Positions 59,167 to 64,000 of a DNA stretch of 64,000 bases are shown here, in pieces. Every line of letters begins with the position of its first letter. Within the stretch, counting starts at the first letter, position 1. The DNA is from Actinomycetospora straminea (lineage in GTDB: Bacteria > Actinomycetota > Actinomycetes > Mycobacteriales > Pseudonocardiaceae): contig NZ_JAQZAN010000002.1 in assembly GCF_028737255.1 (NCBI RefSeq), forward strand, positions 186,001-250,000. Direction: 5' to 3'. The notes beneath the pieces were generated by a model that did not search any database, was not told where the DNA came from, and saw nothing but the letters and a program-made list of their open reading frames with translations. The position numbers and the translations under genes were made by a program.

Positions 59167-59860
59167 TCGCGCTCAGCGCCCGCTGGTTCGCGCGCACGCG
59201 GGACTCGAACACGGTCAGCGCCTGCAGGACCGCCACGACGTCGGTGCCGTCCAGGTCGCCGGGCAGGAGCAGCCGCAGCGGGGCGGCGTCGTCGACCTTC
59301 GCGGCCCGCGGGAGCGGCCAGCAGCGTCCGGTGTCGTCGACGAGGTGGAGCCGGGTCATCCCCATGAGCAGGTAGCGCCGTCCCCGGAGCTCGAGGCGCA
59401 GCCAGCGGTACTGGTCGCCGCCGGGGGTGATCTGCCGACGCGGCGGGACGATCGCCTCGCCGAACGGGACCACCTCCGCGAGCCCGGCGCCGTCGACCCG
59501 TCCCACGGCGCGGCCGGCCCAGGTGACCGTGCCGGGCCGCCCGGCACCGACGACCAGCTCGGCGGCCGGCGCCGGAGGGAGCCCGCGCGCGGTGCCCTCC
59601 GCGACGATCTCGCGCGCGACGCGGGCCGACCGGCGACGGTCGGCCTCGACGAACGGCACGACGGGCACCCCGAGCACCAGGAACGCCCCGAGGACGGTGA
59701 TCACCAGCCACGGCCACGGCGGCCCGTCGAAGGTCTCCACGAGGACCAGGGCGACGAAGGGCAGGAGGCAGGCCGCGAGGGCGACGAGGCCCACCACCCA
59801 CCACGTGACCACCGTCCGCCGGTGCTCGAGGAGCTGGTCGAGGGTGAGCACCGGCGCCAC
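59159..59860 (-). CDS. Membrane protein with two helices, function unknown
   Basis: A 233-residue protein. Two membrane helices (TWWVVGLVALAACLLPFVALVLV and WLVITVLGAFLVLGVPVVPFV) are followed by a soluble region rich in beta strands (RYLLMGMTRLHLVDDTGRCW). No family recognised. The GTG at 59860 has TAGAGT seven bases upstream, so it may be leaderless. Confidence 0.7.
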   Translation of the reverse strand: MAPVLTLDQLLEHRRTVVTWWVVGLVALAACLLPFVALVLVETFDGPPWPWLVITVLGAFLVLGVPVVPFVEADRRRSARVAREIVAEGTARGLPPAPAAELVVGAGRPGTVTWAGRAVGRVDGAGLAEVVPFGEAIVPPRRQITPGGDQYRWLRLELRGRRYLLMGMTRLHLVDDTGRCWPLPRAAKVDDAAPLRLLLPGDLDGTDVVAVLQALTVFESRVRANQRALSAIS

Positions 59861-59895
59861 GGATGTGACTCTAGGTAGCCATCCCTCGCGAAGAA

Positions 59896-61647
59896 CTAGC
59901 CCGTTCGAGCGATCTCGGCGACGACGTCGTCGACGGGGACCTCGCGGCGCTCGCCCGACGCCCGGTCGGTGACCTCGACGACGCCGTTGGCCAGCCCCCG
60001 CCCGACGGTGAGGGTCGTCGGCATCCCGAGCAGCTCGGCGTCGGCGAACTTCACCCCGGGCGAGGCCTTGCGGTCGTCGAGCAGGACGTCGAGGCCGGCG
60101 TCGGCGAGCCCGGTCGCGATCCGGTCGGCCGCCTCGGCCTGGGCGGGGTCCTTGCCGGCGACGACGATGTGCACCGCGTACGGGGCCACCTCGGCCGGCC
60201 ACACCAGGCCCTTGGCGTCGGCGTGCTGCTCGGTGATCGCCGCGACGGCGCGCGTGACCCCGACGCCGTAGGAGCCCATCGTCACCGTCGCGGGCTTGCC
60301 GTCGGCGCCCAGGGCGGTGAGCCCGAGCGCCTCGGCGTACTTGCGCCCGAGCTGGAAGATGTGGCCCATCTCGATGCCGCGCGCGGCGACCAGCGGGCCG
60401 CCGCCGTCGGGCGAGGGGTCGCCCTCGCGGACCTCGGCGGCCTCGATCGTGCCGTCCGGGGTGAAGTCGCGGCCGGCGACGAGGTCGACGACGTGGCGGC
60501 CGTGCTCGTCGGCGCCCGTGACCCAGGCCGTGCCGGTGACGATGCGCGGGTCGACGAGGTAGCGCACGCCGTTCTTCGCGAGCCCGACCGGGCCGATGTA
60601 GCCCTTGGTGAGGAACGGGTTCGCGGCGAAGTCGGCGTCCTCGAGCAGCGCCACCTCGGCGGGCGACACCGAGGCCTCGAGGCGCTTCAGGTCGACCTCG
60701 CGGTCGCCGGGCACGCCCACCCCGAGCAGCGTCCACTCCGTCGCGCCGGGCAGCCTGGTCTTGACCATGACGTTCTTCAGCGTGTCCGCCGCGGTGAACG
60801 TCCGGCCCAGCCCGAGGCCGTTGACGTGCGCGACGAGCGTCTCGATCGTCGGCGTGTCCGGGGTGTCGTACACGACCGCCTCGGGCTTGTCCGCGACCGA
60901 CTGCTCGGGCGGCGCGGGCGTCGTCACGGCCTCGACGTTGGCGGCGAAGCCCGTCGCGGGGCAGCGCACGTAGGTGTCCTCGCCGGCCTCGCAGGGCGCC
61001 AGGAACTCCTCCGACGCCGAGCCGCCCATCGCGCCCGACATCGCCGAGACGATCTGCACCTCGAGCCCCAGCCGGGCGAAGATCCGCTGGTAGGCCTCGC
61101 GGTGCTTCGCGTACGACTCGGCGAGGCCCTCGTCGGTGAGGTCGAACGAGTACGAGTCCTTCATCGTGAACTCGCGGCCGCGCAGGATGCCCGCGCGGGG
61201 ACGCTCCTCGTCGCGGTACTTGGTCTGGACCTGGTAGAGCGTGATCGGGAAGTCGCGGTACGAGCTGGTCTCCCCCTTGACCATGAGGGTGAACAGCTCC
61301 TCGTGCGTCGGCCCGAGCAGGTAGTCCGCCTTCTTGCGGTCCTTGAGCCGGAAGAGGGTGTCGCCGTACTCCGTCCAGCGGCCCGTCGCCTCGTAGGGCT
61401 CGCGGGGCAGCAGCGCCGGGAAGTGGACCTCCTGGCCGCCGATCGCGTCCATCTCGTCGCGGATGATCTTCTCGACGCGCCGCAGCACCTTCATGCCCAG
61501 CGGCAGCCAGGAGTAGATGCCCGGCGCGACCCGGCGGACGTAGCCCGCGCGGACGAGCAGCTTGTGGCTGATCACCTCGGCGTCGGCCGGGTCCTCGCGC
61601 AGCGTGCGCAGGAACAGACCGGACATCCGCGTGACCTCTCGTGCCAT
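59896..61647 (-). CDS. proS: Prolyl-tRNA synthetase
   Basis: A 583-residue class II synthetase of the bacterial type with the INS editing domain (about 225-405). Class II motif 2 is [18 protein letters not shown]-terminal [38 protein letters not shown] and C-terminal anticodon-binding domain are typical. ATG at 61647. Confidence 0.96.
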   Translation of the reverse strand: MAREVTRMSGLFLRTLREDPADAEVISHKLLVRAGYVRRVAPGIYSWLPLGMKVLRRVEKIIRDEMDAIGGQEVHFPALLPREPYEATGRWTEYGDTLFRLKDRKKADYLLGPTHEELFTLMVKGETSSYRDFPITLYQVQTKYRDEERPRAGILRGREFTMKDSYSFDLTDEGLAESYAKHREAYQRIFARLGLEVQIVSAMSGAMGGSASEEFLAPCEAGEDTYVRCPATGFAANVEAVTTPAPPEQSVADKPEAVVYDTPDTPTIETLVAHVNGLGLGRTFTAADTLKNVMVKTRLPGATEWTLLGVGVPGDREVDLKRLEASVSPAEVALLEDADFAANPFLTKGYIGPVGLAKNGVRYLVDPRIVTGTAWVTGADEHGRHVVDLVAGRDFTPDGTIEAAEVREGDPSPDGGGPLVAARGIEMGHIFQLGRKYAEALGLTALGADGKPATVTMGSYGVGVTRAVAAITEQHADAKGLVWPAEVAPYAVHIVVAGKDPAQAEAADRIATGLADAGLDVLLDDRKASPGVKFADAELLGMPTTLTVGRGLANGVVEVTDRASGERREVPVDDVVAEIARTG

Positions 61648-61746
61648 GTTCCGAGCGTAACGACGCCCCCGGGACGGGGATCGCGCGGACCTGCGCCGTC
61701 TCGGCGTGCTCGTGGCGCCCGGGACGCTCGACGGCGGGGCCGAGCG

Positions 61747-62514
61747 CTAGGAGCCGCCGAGCACCGCGGTCACCAGGTCGATCGCCAGCCCGATCAGCCA
61801 CGGGATGATCCACACGGCGGCGACGGCCAGCGCGGCGACGAGGAAGATCAGGAGCACGCGGCGGCGGCGGCGCTTCCGGTCGACCCGCGCGGCCTCCCGC
61901 GCCGCGGCCTCCCGGCTCGCCGCGTCCCGGGCCACGCCCGGCCCGACCGCCGCCTCGCCCGGCAGGGTCGACACCCGCTCCTCGCGGGCCGCCTGCTCCC
62001 GGGCCTCCCGCTCCGCCTGCTCCCGGGCCCGCCGCTCGACCTGCTCGCGGAAACGGCGCTCGGCGAACTCGCGGGCCCGGCGCTCGGCATGCTCGCGCGC
62101 CTCGCGCTGCGCCTGCTCGCGGGCCCGGCGCTCGGCCTCTTCGCGGGCCTGGCGTTCGGCCTGCTCGCGGGCCTGGCGTTCGGCCTCTTCGCGGGCCTGG
62201 CGTTCGGCCTCTTCGCGGGCTTCGCGTTCGGCCTCCTCGCGGGCCTGGCGTTCGGCCTCTTCGCGGGCTTCGCGTTCGGCCTGTTCGCGGGCCTCGCGTT
62301 CGGCCTGCTCACGGGCCTGGCGTTCGGCTACCTCACGCGCCTCGCGCTCCGACGTCTCCCGCGCCTCGCGCTCCGCCTGCTCGCGCGCGGCGGCCGCGGC
62401 GTCGTCGGGTGACTCGCGGGGCTCGGGCGCGATCGTCACCTCGTCGGGACCGCCCCACACGTCGGCGCCCATCTCGGCCTCGGTCCGACGCCACCACCGG
62501 GTGCCCACCGCCAC
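61747..62514 (-). CDS. Octad-repeat helical protein with C-terminal membrane anchor
   Basis: A 255-residue protein. Residues 43-178 are about 17 copies of an eight-residue unit like AREEAERQ or AREQAERE, strongly charged, suggesting a long coiled coil or single alpha-helix. A basic block (RKRRRRR) is followed by a hydrophobic C-terminal segment (LLIFLVAALAVAAVWIIPWL) that likely anchors it. The GTG at 62514 has GGAGG upstream. Function unknown; a rod-like spacer or a membrane-tethered scaffold is possible. Confidence 0.7.
   Translation of the reverse strand: MAVGTRWWRRTEAEMGADVWGGPDEVTIAPEPRESPDDAAAAAREQAEREARETSEREAREVAERQAREQAEREAREQAEREAREEAERQAREEAEREAREEAERQAREEAERQAREQAERQAREEAERRAREQAQREAREHAERRAREFAERRFREQVERRAREQAEREAREQAAREERVSTLPGEAAVGPGVARDAASREAAAREAARVDRKRRRRRVLLIFLVAALAVAAVWIIPWLIGLAIDLVTAVLGGS
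61981..62388 (-). repeat. 24-bp tandem repeats coding the octad helix
   Basis: About 17 in-frame 24-bp units (variants of GCCTCTTCGCGGGCCTGGCG on the plus strand) encode the charged repeat of the membrane-anchored protein. Several neighbours are nearly identical, so recent unit duplication is likely. Confidence 0.8.
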
Positions 62515-62701
62515 GTGCCACCTCCCCTCCGCCGCCGGGGCGCGACGCCGCACACGGCGCGCGGGATGCACGGTAGGCGGACGCCCGCCCGGATCCGGCG
62601 CGCCGCGCCAGGACACGCGCGGATCCGTCCTCCCCGTCACGCCCGCGACCGGCACCGATCCCGCTCGAGACGCGGGTCCGTCGGCGGAGAACCGACCGGG
62701 C

Positions 62702-63793
62702 TCAGGCCAGCCCGAGCACCGCCAGCGTCGTCCGGGCCGCGTCGCCGCCCTCGGTCTCGGCGACGTCGAGGGCGCCGGGGACGTCGAGGTCGTCGAGCAG
62801 CCGCTCGAGCACCGCGCCTCCCGCGGCCTCGCTCCCGCCGTACCGGGCCGCGGCGCCGTAGAGCCGCTCCAGCCGCGCCGCAGCGTCGTCCAGCGCGGCC
62901 GTGGTGACGTCCCACGGCTGCGCCCACGGCCGGTCGAGCAGCAGCAGGCGCACGGCCGCGGCCGGGTGGGTCTCGAGGAGCTCGCCGACCAGCAGCAGGT
63001 TCCCGGCCGACTTCGCCATCTTCTCCCCGTCGACCCGCACCGTCCCCACGTGCAGCCGCGCCCGGGCGAAGGGCGCGACGCCGGTGACGGCCTCGGCCAG
63101 GGCGGCCTGGGTGGTGTGGTGGGGGTGGCGCAGGTCGGCGCCGCCGACGTGCAGGTCGACGGCGGGCCCGAGGACGGTCAGGGCCATCGCCGCGCACTCC
63201 GCGTGCCACCCCGGCCGCCCCTCGCCCCACGGGCTCGGCCAGGCCGCCTCGCCGGGCTGGGCCGGGCGCCAGACCAGCGCGTCGCCCGGGTCGTCGGCGC
63301 CGGGCCAGGGCGCCTCGCTCGACGTGTCGGCGTCCCGGCTGCCGGCGGCGGGCTCCACCGACGGCAGGCGGGAGGCCGGGAAGAGCACCGCCCCGTCCCG
63401 CTCGTACGCGGCGCCGCGCTCGAGCAGCGCGGCGGCGAGGGCGACGACGCCGTCGACGTGGTTGTGCGCGCGGGGCTCGTGCGTCGGCGGCCGGACCCCG
63501 AGGGACGCCATGTCGTGGTCGAAACGGAACTGCCCGACCGCCGCGAAGCTGTCGAACCGGGCCCCGGCCCGCTCGGCCGCGGCGTCGAGCACGTCGTCGA
63601 CGTCGGTGACGTTGCGGCAGCTCACGACCTCGATGCCGGTGCGGCGCAGCACCCGCGCGGCGACGTCGGCCCAGACGAACGTCGAGGCGTGGCCGAGGTG
63701 GGTCGTGTCGTACGGCGTGATGCCGCAGATGTACGCGCGGGCGCGCCCGACCAGCGGCAGGGGCGCGCCGGCGAGGCGGAGCGACGGGGTCAA
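62702..63793 (-). CDS. MshC-like cysteine ligase (mycothiol synthesis) or paralogue
   Basis: A 363-residue class I aminoacyl-tRNA synthetase-like protein resembling MshC, which joins Cys to GlcN-inositol in mycothiol synthesis. CGITPYDTTHLGHAST holds the zinc Cys and HxGH signature, NVTDVDD, GRPGWHAECAAMAL the second zinc Cys, PHHTTQ the His, and KMAKSAGNL the KMSKS loop. The fourth zinc ligand Glu of CysRS is absent, as in MshC. It is shorter than typical MshC (about 410). TTG at 63793 has GGAGG five bases upstream and overlaps the LapA-like stop (TTGA). Confidence 0.65.
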   Translation of the reverse strand: MTPSLRLAGAPLPLVGRARAYICGITPYDTTHLGHASTFVWADVAARVLRRTGIEVVSCRNVTDVDDVLDAAAERAGARFDSFAAVGQFRFDHDMASLGVRPPTHEPRAHNHVDGVVALAAALLERGAAYERDGAVLFPASRLPSVEPAAGSRDADTSSEAPWPGADDPGDALVWRPAQPGEAAWPSPWGEGRPGWHAECAAMALTVLGPAVDLHVGGADLRHPHHTTQAALAEAVTGVAPFARARLHVGTVRVDGEKMAKSAGNLLLVGELLETHPAAAVRLLLLDRPWAQPWDVTTAALDDAAARLERLYGAAARYGGSEAAGGAVLERLLDDLDVPGALDVAETEGGDAARTTLAVLGLA

Positions 63794-64000
63794 CGGGTCC
63801 TCCCGGTGCGCTTGGCCGCCCGACGCCACTGCACCATCCGCCCGAGGCCGGGGATGGCGAGCAGCAGCACCCCGGCGATCGCGGCGAAGAGCAGCCAGAT
63901 GCCGAGCGGCAGGGTGGCCTCCAGCCCGAGGAACACGACGCGGGCCGGGTCGAGGTTCTGGAGGATGAAGACCAGCAGGAACACGAGCACGACGGCCCCG
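63790..64000 (-). CDS. LapA-domain membrane protein (5' end outside window)
   Basis: The C-terminal 70 residues of a small membrane protein (LVFLLVFILQNLDPARVVFLGLEATLPLGIWLLFAAIAGVLLLAIPGLGR) of the LapA/DUF1049 type, with two helices. The frame runs off the window. Its stop overlaps the start of the MshC-like gene. Confidence 0.7.
   Translation of the reverse strand, partial: GAVVLVFLLVFILQNLDPARVVFLGLEATLPLGIWLLFAAIAGVLLLAIPGLGRMVQWRRAAKRTGRTR

Noticed and set aside
61981-62388. Regular 24-bp repeats that could look like a CRISPR array or satellite
   Set aside because: Units are contiguous with no spacers and stay in frame with a protein that has a start site and membrane anchor, so they are coding repeats.

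Overview
The window is a stretch of actinobacterial chromosome with very high G+C content. ThyX, FtsK with a long linker, RNase J, a MshC-type ligase (mycothiol synthesis), GTG and TTG starts, and many apparently leaderless genes all fit Actinomycetota. The Pseudonocardiales (Pseudonocardia or a relative) is the best guess. The organism was not identified directly. I saw no rRNA, tRNA, CRISPR array, phage or insertion sequence.

Most of the window is a conserved housekeeping backbone read on the minus strand. It runs ftsK (1.6-4.4 kb), RNase J (16.9-18.7), thyX (19.4-20.2), sdhCAB (22.2-25.6), dapB, an M16 peptidase, pnp and rpsO (32.9-37.9), ribF and truB (38.8-40.7). It continues with a MATE transporter, NrnA, rbfA, DUF503, infB, ylxR, nusA and rimP (43.2-52.0), then proS (59.9-61.6) and a MshC-like ligase (62.7-63.8). 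Plus-strand or accessory genes are set between these blocks: an HNH/DUF222 protein, an RHH regulator with a DUF4097 protein, a LysR regulator, an AlkZ/YcaQ-like glycosylase, a CoA-transferase with a WS/DGAT acyltransferase, a beta-carbonic anhydrase with a MTHFR-like protein, a Tat lipoprotein with a DUF4439 protein, an SDR, YjbQ, a ROK regulator, a HAD phosphatase and an MFS pump.

The outstanding region is 5.8-15.7 kb, an alcohol-oxidation and PQQ-biosynthesis island between ftsK and RNase J. It encodes a cupredoxin-fold PQQ-associated protein and a PQQ alcohol dehydrogenase with the Asp-Tyr-Asp signature of lanthanide enzymes. Next come a first pqqA with a hairpin, a rubredoxin, an R2lox-like diiron or Mn/Fe protein, a second pqqA with a nearly identical hairpin, and pqqB, pqqC, pqqD and pqqE. 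A 39-residue peptide gene follows, then two cation-antiporter-like membrane proteins and, on the other strand, a glutathione-independent formaldehyde dehydrogenase. Read together, this is a methanol or short-chain alcohol to formaldehyde to formate module that makes its own cofactor. The unexplained parts are the R2lox/rubredoxin pair, the duplicated precursor, the lack of visible export signals or a cytochrome acceptor, and the small peptide.

Translational coupling through 4-base stop/start overlaps (GTGA, ATGA, TTGA) is common: pqqC-pqqD, MTHFR-like with carbonic anhydrase, dapB-M16, M16-pnp, MATE-NrnA, nusA-rimP, CoA-transferase with WS/DGAT, HAD-MFS and LapA-MshC. Several genes without a ribosome binding site have a TAnnnT-like -10 box ending 5-8 bases before the start codon, which suggests leaderless transcripts.
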